Assembly: GCA_029287335.1 (NCBI GenBank)
Contig: JARFRI010000419.1
Coordinates: 1-9,950, forward strand
Source: Phycisphaera sp.
GTDB taxonomy: Bacteria; Planctomycetota; Phycisphaerae; Phycisphaerales; Phycisphaeraceae
Length of the DNA stretch: 9,950 bases
Direction: 5' to 3'
This document shows, piece after piece, positions 1-6,423 of this stretch. A model generated the notes under the pieces. That model saw only the letters and a program-made list of their open reading frames with translations, ran no database searches and had not been told where the DNA came from. Each line of letters begins with the position of its first letter. Position 1 is the first letter of the stretch. A program made the position numbers and the translations under genes.

Positions 1-2
1 GC

Positions 3-299
3 TTTGGCCAAAACAAACTGCTGGACTGGTCCGATGCGATGCAAGAGCCTGGGCTCACGCCGATACACCTTGTTGTCGCCAGCGATCACGCCGCGCTCAT
101 CGCAACGCAAGAAGCGGTTCCAAACGGCTTTGAACTGATCCTCTTTGAGAGCGAAGGCGGCCGGCTCGCGATGCGCTACAACATCGGACCATTTGACGAG
201 CCTGTCGCCCCAACCGCCGTTCAGCACTTCGGTAAAGGCATAGCCCTGGCGCTAGGCGGACAGACCATGGTCATCCCTCCCGCCAACCCGGGTCATTAA
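3..299 (+). CDS. 3' end of an unrecognised protein gene (partial)
   Basis: The reading frame is open from the left edge (phase starting at base 3) to a TAA at 297-299, giving about 98 residues of a C-terminus. An internal ATG at 39 exists, but the frame continues upstream of it without a stop (FGQNKLLDWSDA precedes that Met), so I treat the gene as truncated by the window edge rather than starting there. The visible part alternates hydrophobic strand-like stretches (IHLVVASDHAALIA, FELILFESE, GIALALGGQTMVIP) and has no transmembrane segment, no cysteines and no motif I recognise. It converges on the minus-strand HD-GYP gene, with 86 bp between their stop codons. Function unknown; no family assigned. 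Confidence 0.6.
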   Translation, partial: FGQNKLLDWSDAMQEPGLTPIHLVVASDHAALIATQEAVPNGFELILFESEGGRLAMRYNIGPFDEPVAPTAVQHFGKGIALALGGQTMVIPPANPGH

Positions 300-365
300 T
301 CGAGGCCTATAGAATTTATGTTAGTGCCAACTCTGAACGCGATGCGTACAAATGACATCGATCAG

Positions 366-396
366 TTGCGGGCTTTACAAGATAGTTAAGCCGCAA
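366..396. terminator. Inverted repeat between convergent genes, possible terminator
   Basis: The arm TTGCGG-G-CTT at 366-375 pairs with AAGCCGCAA at 388-396: nine base pairs with one bulged G (372) and a 12-base loop. It spans the HD-GYP stop codon (TAA on the minus strand at 388-386) and lies between two convergent genes, where a bidirectional terminator would be expected. Neither side has a clear run of U, so intrinsic termination is doubtful. The inverted repeat is seen directly; its role is inference. Confidence 0.3.
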
Positions 397-1936
397 GGTC
401 TTTCTGCTCGTTGGCCGATGCGCCTTGATGGCGGGCAACCATCGCGTCGTACTCGGTGAAGTCCATTGCGATGAATGGTTCGGTGAGAGACGGGTCAAAC
501 TGTGTGCCCGAGCATTTTGCGATCTCATCGAGTACTTTCTCGCGCGGCATGGCCTGGCGGTAGGATCGCGTTGAACTCATTGCATCGAAGGTGTCAGCGA
601 CCGCGAGGATCCGGCCGTACAGCGGGATCGCTTCGCCGGCCAGTCGAGTGGGGTAGCCTCGGCCGTCCCATCGTTCGTGGTGGTAGAGCACGCCGTCGAG
701 GACGTCATCGATCTTGGGGATGCCCTTGAGGATGTTGTAGCCGATGCGCGGGTGCTTCTTGATCTGATCGAACTCGTCGTCGGTGAGTCGGCCGGCTTTG
801 CAGAGGACGGCTTCGGGTACGCCGATCTTGCCTACGTCGTGGACCAGCCCACTGATACGGATACGCTCGACTTCGTCGGCGTCCAGGCCGATGGCCTCGG
901 CGAGCTGTGTGCCAAGCCAGGCGACGCGTTCGGAGTGACCATGGGTGTACCGGTCTTTGGCATCCAGTGCCGTGGAGACCGCCTCTAGGGATCCAATAAA
1001 CATATTCTTTTGCTCGATAAAACGTGCTGCGTTTTCGTGAAGTGCGCCCAGGAAGCCCGCGATCGCGTCGAGGAGTTGCGTGTCCCCGCTGGTCGCTTCA
1101 CTGTCTGAGCCGGTCTTGCCACCCGCGAGCACCACGCCGATGACTTGGTCATCGTGGAGGATCGGCTCAAGGATGACCTCGCACTGCATCAGGTCAGCGA
1201 GTTCGTGCTGACCCATTTGCAGCAACTTGTCCCAGTGTTTGTCACGCTGCTGGGCGATCAATTTTTGAGTGGCTTTGCGGAAAGTTGCTTCGTTGCATGC
1301 CATCTCGCCGCTAGTCAGACAGGCGTCGCTGAGCCCGGAGATGTCGGTGTCATCCTCAATGAATCGTACCGCCGACCAGCCGAAGCTCTGGGTCAGCCGA
1401 ATCTGTTCGCAGATGCCCTGTGCCAACCCGACGGGTTCCGCGATCGACCGCATCGATCGGCCGATGCCATAGAGCAGGGTGATGTTTTCGTAGGACTTGC
1501 CCAACTGTTCGGCGAGGTCTTCAACCGCGAACAGGTTTTGGTCCGAGTTGCGTAAGTCACCAAGGCTCCACGCCAATGCTTTGATCGCGGGGGCGAGTTG
1601 TTCGATGGTCTGCGCGGTGCCATCGTCGTTTGGGATCGGCACGACCACAAAGCCAAGGTCCGGACCAAGCGAATCGGCGATCCACGCGGCGGGCAGGCCG
1701 TCGGTCAATGCCATCGGTCCATTGGCTTGTATCAGTGTGTCGATCTTGGATTGGATCGCTTGAAACATCTTGTCTGCCTGTTCAGCGATACGCTGGCGAA
1801 CGTGGCTGTCGTCGGCTTCATGGAGCGTGATCGCATCGCCGTCGTAGGACCACACCGCGAGCGACAACTCTGCACAGCGGTCCACAAATGTTTGTGTCGC
1901 CTGGTCGATCAGCGGTTTGTGGAGGCTGCCTTGCAT
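386..1936 (-). CDS. GAF-like / HD-GYP domain protein, predicted cyclic-di-GMP phosphodiesterase
   Basis: A 516-residue soluble protein with no membrane segment. Residues 1-130 form an uncharacterised N-terminal sensory-looking region, about 145-305 look like a GAF domain (ending in VIGVVLAGGK and a long helix), and about 312-495 form an HD-GYP domain. The HD-GYP hallmarks are all present: DAKDRYTHGHSERV (326-338), the HD dyad in HDVGKIGVP (H366, D367, K370), KKHP (H395), HHERWDGRGYP (419-429, including GYP at 427-429), ADTFDAM (D448) and GTQFDP (477-482). HD-GYP proteins with this complete set are usually metal-dependent enzymes that hydrolyse cyclic-di-GMP to pGpG or GMP. The gene starts 21 bp after the response-regulator stop on the same strand, so the two are probably co-transcribed. 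No Shine-Dalgarno sequence is visible before the ATG at 1936. The domain assignment is secure; the activity is inferred from motifs. Confidence 0.93.
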   Translation of the reverse strand: MQGSLHKPLIDQATQTFVDRCAELSLAVWSYDGDAITLHEADDSHVRQRIAEQADKMFQAIQSKIDTLIQANGPMALTDGLPAAWIADSLGPDLGFVVVPIPNDDGTAQTIEQLAPAIKALAWSLGDLRNSDQNLFAVEDLAEQLGKSYENITLLYGIGRSMRSIAEPVGLAQGICEQIRLTQSFGWSAVRFIEDDTDISGLSDACLTSGEMACNEATFRKATQKLIAQQRDKHWDKLLQMGQHELADLMQCEVILEPILHDDQVIGVVLAGGKTGSDSEATSGDTQLLDAIAGFLGALHENAARFIEQKNMFIGSLEAVSTALDAKDRYTHGHSERVAWLGTQLAEAIGLDADEVERIRISGLVHDVGKIGVPEAVLCKAGRLTDDEFDQIKKHPRIGYNILKGIPKIDDVLDGVLYHHERWDGRGYPTRLAGEAIPLYGRILAVADTFDAMSSTRSYRQAMPREKVLDEIAKCSGTQFDPSLTEPFIAMDFTEYDAMVARHQGASANEQKDLAA

Positions 1937-1957
1937 GTCAGAAATACGGGTTGAGCG

Positions 1958-2362
1958 TCAGGCCGCTTGATTGGTTTCAAGCATGCCCTTGACGCGGTTG
2001 ATCAGGTCGGTCGGGCCAAAGGGCTTATCGATGATCATTTGGATTGAGGTGGTGGATAGGTCGTCTTCTGAGAGCTTGTGCCCACGCGCGGTGAGCAGGA
2101 TGACGGGGATCGATGCGGTCTCGGGGGCCGCTGCCAGGGCTTGGCTCATCTCAAAGCCCGATAGAACCGGCATCTGAAAGTCGGTGACAATCAAATCGGG
2201 CCGATGCTCGCGGGCTAGATTCAGGCAGTCCTGCCCATTGGACGCGACGAGCACGGTAAAGCCAGCCATCTTCAGCTTGGTGCCGACCAAGTGGCGGATG
2301 TGCGGTTCATCGTCCGCGATCAACACGGTCAATGGTTCAGGAATTGGATTGAGGTTTCCCAT
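1958..2362 (-). CDS. Single-domain response regulator (CheY-like receiver)
   Basis: A 134-residue protein consisting of one receiver domain. It has the acidic pair D17-D18 (LIADDEP), the phosphoacceptor D61 in VTDFQMP, the switch threonine T91 (ILLTARG) and K113 (IDKPF), all in standard spacing. There is no DNA-binding or enzymatic output domain, so it must act through protein contacts or as a phosphorelay intermediate. It is the first gene of a two-gene minus-strand unit with the HD-GYP protein and is divergently transcribed from the membrane histidine kinase 128 bp away. The likely kinase partner is therefore that protein, and the likely target is the HD-GYP protein. REC and HD-GYP are often fused in one polypeptide (RpfG type); here they are separate genes. 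No strong ribosome-binding site precedes the ATG. The family is secure; the partners are inference from position. Confidence 0.95.
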   Translation of the reverse strand: MGNLNPIPEPLTVLIADDEPHIRHLVGTKLKMAGFTVLVASNGQDCLNLAREHRPDLIVTDFQMPVLSGFEMSQALAAAPETASIPVILLTARGHKLSEDDLSTTSIQMIIDKPFGPTDLINRVKGMLETNQAA

Positions 2363-2379
2363 CCACTGCAGTATCGGCG

Positions 2380-2409
2380 GTAAAAGGGCCTGGATTTAGC
2401 CTCAGTCAA
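2380..2409 (-). promoter_or_regulatory. Possible sigma70-type promoter for the response regulator / HD-GYP pair
   Basis: On the minus strand a TTGACT box (2409-2404, five of six matches to the -35 consensus) is followed after 18 bases by TTTTAC (2385-2380, three of six matches to the -10 consensus). The start ATG of the response regulator lies 18 bases further on, at 2362. The -10 match is poor, so this is tentative. Confidence 0.25.
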
Positions 2410-2446
2410 GTCCTTCAGCGGCCGCATTACCTAGTCGATACAAACA

Positions 2447-2462
2447 GTGCAAGCCATTGCAC
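2447..2462. promoter_or_regulatory. Palindrome in the divergent control region, possible operator
   Basis: GTGCAA (2447-2452) and TTGCAC (2457-2462) form a perfect 6-bp inverted repeat around GCCA. A second, overlapping pairing exists between CAGTG (2445-2449) and CACTG (2462-2466). It lies 28 bp upstream of the kinase GTG start, in the only sizeable non-coding gap upstream of the pilus operon, and could be a dimeric regulator site or an RNA hairpin in the leader. A chance 6-bp palindrome cannot be excluded. The rest of 2363-2490 holds nothing else I can name. Confidence 0.3.
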
Positions 2463-2490
2463 ACTGCGGAGGCCGATAGGCGATAAGACC

Positions 2491-4305
2491 GTGAAATCCA
2501 GGATCCCTACAAGACGGCTAGGCTCTCAAGGCCAAGCGATGACGTGGCCGTACCTGGCAGCGACCGTGGCGGTTTGTCTATTGACATACACCGCAGGCCT
2601 GTGGTGGGTGGCCCAATCAACAGCGAAGCAGCAGCGCGAACAGGCGATCGTGCGCGTCGAGATGTTGGCCGAGAGCTTGTCGTCAAGCATCGAGCCACTG
2701 CTTGCCAATGGCGAGTTGTCTGCGGTGCGGCGCTTAATTAGTGAGGCCGGTTATCAACAGCAGCTTGATCGTTGCCTGGTTTTACTGAGCGATGGCCAAA
2801 CACTGGTTGATGCGAACCTTGATAAGCCCCAGCTCATGGTATTGCCCGCGAATTGGGGTGCTGAGCAGTCGAATACCTCTGACACACTGGTTCTACAAGA
2901 CATGGTGCAAGTTGATCGCGTGGTACCGGTCGGCGGCAAGGGCGAGGTGTTGTTGACGTTATCGAGCACACTGCATCCTTCGGCGATGATGATCAAGCCG
3001 ATGCTGCCCGGTGCCGTGTTGATCGGGATCTTAGGATTAGCGTTTGGCGCCTTGGTGCTGCGGAAGCTGCAAGGCCGGCTCGCGGTCCTCACCCTGATCC
3101 GCGGTGCGTTACGTGATGCGGGACAAGGCATGCCCGACCTCTCGGCGTTGACGGTCAATCCGTCTTGGGGTGCCGAGGCTGCCGGATGGAATCGGCTCAT
3201 CACATTGACACAGTCCAAGCAGCATGAAGAAATCGAACAAACACTCGATGCGCTGAACACACGCAGCGGCGGGGGGAACCTTGAAGAAGCCTGCGAAGGG
3301 CTGGGCCACGGTCTACTGCTCACCGATGCCAATGGGAAGGTGATCTATCACAACGGTACCGCGTCGGCATCACTCGGCTTAGTGCATGACGAAACAGTGG
3401 GTAAGCCATTGTCGCCACTGCTACCAAACGAAGAACTGGCCGCACTCTTCGAGCAGATGATCTCGGGTACCGGCCCGGGTCGGGCACGCCATGAGATCCA
3501 GGTCGGTGACGAGAACGAACAGAGCACGCTGCGGATCACCATGCGACGCATGATGGCTAGTGGTGGGGTGATGGTCACGATTGAAGACGTTACACAACAG
3601 CGTACCGCCGAGGCATCGCGCCATGACTTCGTCAGCCAAGCCACGCACGAGTTGCGTACACCACTGACCAATATCCGCATGTACGTCGAGACCGCGCAAA
3701 CCGACGGCGAAGAAGACAAAGAACTACGTGGTGAGTGCCTCAATGTCATCAGCCGCGAGTCGCAGCGCTTAGAGCGCCTCGTCACCGAGATGCTCTCGGT
3801 CTCCGAGATCGAGGCCGGGTCGATGACGATCCGTAAGGACGATGTCCGCCTGGACCAGCTCTTTAAGTCGCTGCAGCAGGACTACAACGCCAACGCGTCG
3901 AAGAAGAACATCGACCTGCGCTTTGACCTGCCGCCGAAGCTGCCCGCGGTTCAGGGCGACCGCGACAAACTCTCGATCGTTGTCCAGAACCTCTTGGGCA
4001 ACGCCATCAAGTACACCCCCGAGGGCGGCAACGTCAGCGTCAGCGTCGACTTGTCCGCGACGGAATTGATCATCGAGTTCCGTGACTCGGGTATCGGCAT
4101 CAGTGAGGAAGACCAGAAACACGTCTTTGAAAAGTTCTACCGCGCCAACGATCCACGCCTGGGCGATATCACCGGCTCGGGGCTCGGGCTGGCACTTGCG
4201 CACGAGATCGTTCGTCTTCACGGCGGCGAGATGAGCGTCGAGTCGGTGCTTAACGAGGGCAGCCTGTTCCGCGTGACGCTGCCAATCAACGCGGAGGGCA
4301 TGTGA
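2491..4305 (+). CDS. Membrane-bound PAS sensor histidine kinase
   Basis: A 604-residue sensor kinase of general PhoR/VicK layout. A transmembrane helix at about 19-41 and another at about 170-190 bracket a periplasmic sensor of about 130 residues with no recognised signature. A linker helix follows (191-255), then a PAS domain (about 265-370, with GLLLTDANGKVIYHN), HisKA with phosphoacceptor H386 in THELRTPL, and HATPase_c with N-box QNLLGNAIKY (N504), G1 DSGIGIS (532-538), F-box FEKFYR (546-551) and G2 GSGLGLALA (562-570). All catalytic boxes are intact. The start is uncertain. The GTG at 2491 places K2, R4, R8 and R9 before the first helix, which fits the positive-inside rule, but its nearest GGAGG (2468-2472) is 18 nt away. 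The ATG at 2539 has AAGG 7 nt upstream but leaves no positive N-terminus. It heads the pilus operon and is divergent from the single-domain receiver, its probable partner. Confidence 0.95.
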   Translation: MKSRIPTRRLGSQGQAMTWPYLAATVAVCLLTYTAGLWWVAQSTAKQQREQAIVRVEMLAESLSSSIEPLLANGELSAVRRLISEAGYQQQLDRCLVLLSDGQTLVDANLDKPQLMVLPANWGAEQSNTSDTLVLQDMVQVDRVVPVGGKGEVLLTLSSTLHPSAMMIKPMLPGAVLIGILGLAFGALVLRKLQGRLAVLTLIRGALRDAGQGMPDLSALTVNPSWGAEAAGWNRLITLTQSKQHEEIEQTLDALNTRSGGGNLEEACEGLGHGLLLTDANGKVIYHNGTASASLGLVHDETVGKPLSPLLPNEELAALFEQMISGTGPGRARHEIQVGDENEQSTLRITMRRMMASGGVMVTIEDVTQQRTAEASRHDFVSQATHELRTPLTNIRMYVETAQTDGEEDKELRGECLNVISRESQRLERLVTEMLSVSEIEAGSMTIRKDDVRLDQLFKSLQQDYNANASKKNIDLRFDLPPKLPAVQGDRDKLSIVVQNLLGNAIKYTPEGGNVSVSVDLSATELIIEFRDSGIGISEEDQKHVFEKFYRANDPRLGDITGSGLGLALAHEIVRLHGGEMSVESVLNEGSLFRVTLPINAEGM

Positions 4306-4306
4306 G

Positions 4307-4645
4307 ATGGCGGGTGTCACCGAACAACGCCACGGCGCGGTCGCGGTTCTTAAACCCGACGGCCCGTGTATCCAGGAGCAGGCTCAGTCGCTGAACGAAG
4401 CCGCCTTGCCGAAAGTGCGCCCGTTGATGGGGCGGATGGTCATCGACCTCTCCGCCTCTGCGTATGTTGATTCGCTCGGCCTTGAAACACTTTTGGATTT
4501 GGCCGACGCGATGCAGGCCTGTGGGCAGACCCTGCGCTTAGCGGGTGTTTCCGCGACGGTTCGCGAAGTGCTGGACCTCACCGGGCTGACCAACCGCTTT
4601 GAGTTTCACGCCGATACGAACCTTGCTGTGAGGAGTTTCCTGTGA
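4307..4645 (+). CDS. STAS-domain protein (anti-sigma factor antagonist-like)
   Basis: A 112-residue protein that is a single STAS domain, the fold of SpoIIAA/RsbV-type anti-anti-sigma factors. The core reads VIDLSASAYVDSLGLETLLDL (within 45-65). The D55-S56-x-G58 element matches the conserved site where antagonists of this family are phosphorylated on serine. The next strand-turn-helix (LRLAGVSATVREVLDLTGL, 76-94) is also typical. The ATG lies one base after the kinase stop and has GGAGG at 4293-4297, 9 nt upstream. Its own TGA overlaps the pilB GTG by four bases (GTGA). Translation is thus probably coupled to both neighbours, which suggests a role in the kinase/pilus machinery. No RsbW-type anti-sigma kinase or sigma factor is visible in the window, so classical partner switching cannot be assigned. 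The fold is secure; the target is unknown. Confidence 0.88.
   Translation: MAGVTEQRHGAVAVLKPDGPCIQEQAQSLNEAALPKVRPLMGRMVIDLSASAYVDSLGLETLLDLADAMQACGQTLRLAGVSATVREVLDLTGLTNRFEFHADTNLAVRSFL
4631..4635 (+). promoter_or_regulatory. Ribosome-binding site fixing the GTG start of pilB
   Basis: AGGAG at 4631-4635 lies six bases before the GTG at 4642, inside the end of the STAS gene. It supports a GTG start and the four-base GTGA overlap. Confidence 0.7.
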
Positions 4646-6423
4646 AGCTGCGTGCGCCACAGAAAAAGCTCGGCGAACTACTCATCGAGGCCGGCCTGAT
4701 CACGGAAGAGCAGCTCCTCCAAGCGCTGTCTCTGCAGAAGCGCTCGGGCAAGATGCTTGGGTCTGTATTTATCAGCGAGGGTATGGTGACCGGGTCGGTA
4801 CTCGTGGGCATACTCGCGGAACAACTTGGACTACGCGGGGTGGTGCTTCGGCATGGCCTGATCGATACCTCGCTCTTGCAAGAGATCGGGCAGGAAGAAG
4901 CGACGCGCCTCCAGTCTGTCCCGATGTTCCGCGTGCGTGACACACTGACCGTCGCGATGGCCGAGCCACAGTCGCTGCCTGCAATCGATCGATTACGCCA
5001 GCTCACCGGCTGCAAGATCAAGCCCGTCCTCGCGCTGCCGCAAAACATCGAACAGTTCATCGATCAGAACGCCGGGCAGGACCTGGACGTCGATGGCTTC
5101 CTCGCCTCGCTGCACCACTCGGAGGATGTCGAAGTCATCGCGACAGAAGAGGAAGAACAAGACACGGTCGCCGCCAACCTGGACCGCCTGGTCGAGGGCA
5201 GCCCGATCGTCAACCTCGTGAACGTCGCGCTGTTGCAGTCGGTCAAAGATGGCGCGTCGGATATCCATATCGAGCCGGATCGCAAGGGCACACGCATCCG
5301 CTACCGGATCGACGGCGTCATGCGCGAGCTCATGAAACCACCAGCGGGTATGCACTCGGCGATCGTGTCGCGCGTGAAGGTTGTGGGCAAAATGGACATC
5401 GCCGAGCGACGCCTGCCCCAAGAGGGACGGGTGCGCATCGTCGCCGAAGGCCGCGATGTTGACTTGCGTGTGTCGTCGATCCCGACGCTGCTTGGTGAGA
5501 AGCTCGTCATCCGTCTTCTCGACAAATCGAATTTGAACGTCCGCATGGAGCAGCTTGGCTTCCGCGAAGAACCGCTGAACAAATTCAAGCACATGCTCCG
5601 CCAGTCCTACGGCCTTGTGCTCGTCACCGGTCCGACCGGTAGCGGTAAAACGACCACGCTCTATTCCGCGCTCGACCTGCTCCGCAGTCCCGAGACCAAC
5701 CTTGTCACCGTCGAAGACCCGGTCGAGTATCAGATGGATTTGATCAATCAGATTCACGTGAATGATGCCGTCGGCCTGACGTTTGCTCGGGCCCTGCGCA
5801 GTATTTTGCGGCAGGACCCCGACATCATTATGGTCGGCGAGATCCGCGATGAAGAAACCGCACGCGTCGCGGTGCAGGCCGCGCTGACGGGCCACCTCGT
5901 GTTGGCAACACTACACACCAACGATGCGCCCGGCGCCGTTTCGCGTTTGTTAGATATGAACATTGAGCCGTATTTGCTTTCCGGTGCCTTGGTAGGTGTC
6001 GTCGCTCAGAGGCTTGCCCGCAAGGTCTGCACGGCATGCGCTGCGAAGTACCATCCCGAGCCAAGCCTGCTGGAGGAGGCAGGCTTGCTCGAGAAGGTCG
6101 GACGTGCGTTTCGGCATGGCACGGGCTGCCGTGAATGCCACGACACCGGGTTCAAGGGACGGCTGGGTGTTTATGAAGTGATGGAGGTCACGCCAAAGAT
6201 CCGCCGACTCATCCACCGCGGCGCCGCGTCGCATCAACTGCGCGATGCCGCTCGCAAAGAGGGCGTCCGCACACTGAGCGAAGAGGGTGCCGAGCTGGCG
6301 CTGTCTGGCGCGACATCGTTGGAGGAGATCCTGCGTGTGACGCGTAACGAGGGCGACTTCGTCGACGACGAACCAACGACCGACCCGACCCCTGATGCGA
6401 CAAGCGGTAAGGAGGCGGCGTGA
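4642..6423 (+). CDS. pilB: PilB/GspE-type assembly ATPase with tandem MshEN cyclic-di-GMP-binding motifs
   Basis: A 593-residue cytoplasmic secretion ATPase that powers pilus or pseudopilus polymerisation. Domains: MshEN/T2SSE_N at about 8-142, an acidic linker (about 160-175, EEEEQD), then the ATPase core. The core has Walker A GPTGSGKTT (330-338), Asp box TVEDPVEY (356-363), Walker B DPDIIMVGEIRD (392-403), His box ATLHTND (422-428) and a zinc site made of C463, C466, C496 and C499. The last 20 or so residues are an acidic, Pro/Thr-rich tail. Residues 9-32 and 38-61 are two 24-residue MshEN motifs separated by five residues: LG at 10-11, G18, L25, L29, Q32, repeated as LG at 39-40, G47, L54, L58, Q61. 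The usual leading Arg is Lys9 in the first copy and Met38 in the second. PilM/N/O downstream favours PilB over GspE, but a type II-like system remains possible because no pilT or pilin gene is seen. Confidence 0.95.
   Translation: MKLRAPQKKLGELLIEAGLITEEQLLQALSLQKRSGKMLGSVFISEGMVTGSVLVGILAEQLGLRGVVLRHGLIDTSLLQEIGQEEATRLQSVPMFRVRDTLTVAMAEPQSLPAIDRLRQLTGCKIKPVLALPQNIEQFIDQNAGQDLDVDGFLASLHHSEDVEVIATEEEEQDTVAANLDRLVEGSPIVNLVNVALLQSVKDGASDIHIEPDRKGTRIRYRIDGVMRELMKPPAGMHSAIVSRVKVVGKMDIAERRLPQEGRVRIVAEGRDVDLRVSSIPTLLGEKLVIRLLDKSNLNVRMEQLGFREEPLNKFKHMLRQSYGLVLVTGPTGSGKTTTLYSALDLLRSPETNLVTVEDPVEYQMDLINQIHVNDAVGLTFARALRSILRQDPDIIMVGEIRDEETARVAVQAALTGHLVLATLHTNDAPGAVSRLLDMNIEPYLLSGALVGVVAQRLARKVCTACAAKYHPEPSLLEEAGLLEKVGRAFRHGTGCRECHDTGFKGRLGVYEVMEVTPKIRRLIHRGAASHQLRDAARKEGVRTLSEEGAELALSGATSLEEILRVTRNEGDFVDDEPTTDPTPDATSGKEAA
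6409..6415 (+). promoter_or_regulatory. Ribosome-binding site fixing the GTG start of pilC
   Basis: AAGGAGG at 6409-6415 is a full-strength Shine-Dalgarno sequence four bases before the GTG at 6420, within the last codons of pilB. It supports the GTG start and the GTGA overlap between the two genes. Confidence 0.75.

Noticed and set aside
39..299. Complete 86-residue small protein starting at ATG 39
   Set aside because: The frame stays open to the window edge upstream and no ribosome-binding site precedes the ATG, so a truncated larger gene is more likely.
2414..2442. Plus-strand promoter for the kinase operon (TTCAGC, 17 bp, GATACA)
   Set aside because: Both boxes match the sigma70 consensus too poorly to call; a promoter must exist in this region, but its position is not evident.
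2754..3332. 192-codon open frame on the minus strand within the kinase gene
   Set aside because: Low-complexity Ser/Pro/Arg-rich translation antisense to the periplasmic, second membrane and linker segments of the kinase; a shadow frame.
3769..4320. 183-codon open frame on the minus strand over the kinase catalytic domain
   Set aside because: Antisense to HisKA/HATPase motifs that are clearly coding; no ribosome-binding site or recognisable domain.
4993..5895. 300-codon open frame on the minus strand inside pilB
   Set aside because: It lies wholly antisense to the ATPase core, whose Walker, Asp and His boxes are intact in the plus frame. The translation is rich in His, Asp, Val and Arg, typical of a shadow frame in GC-rich DNA.
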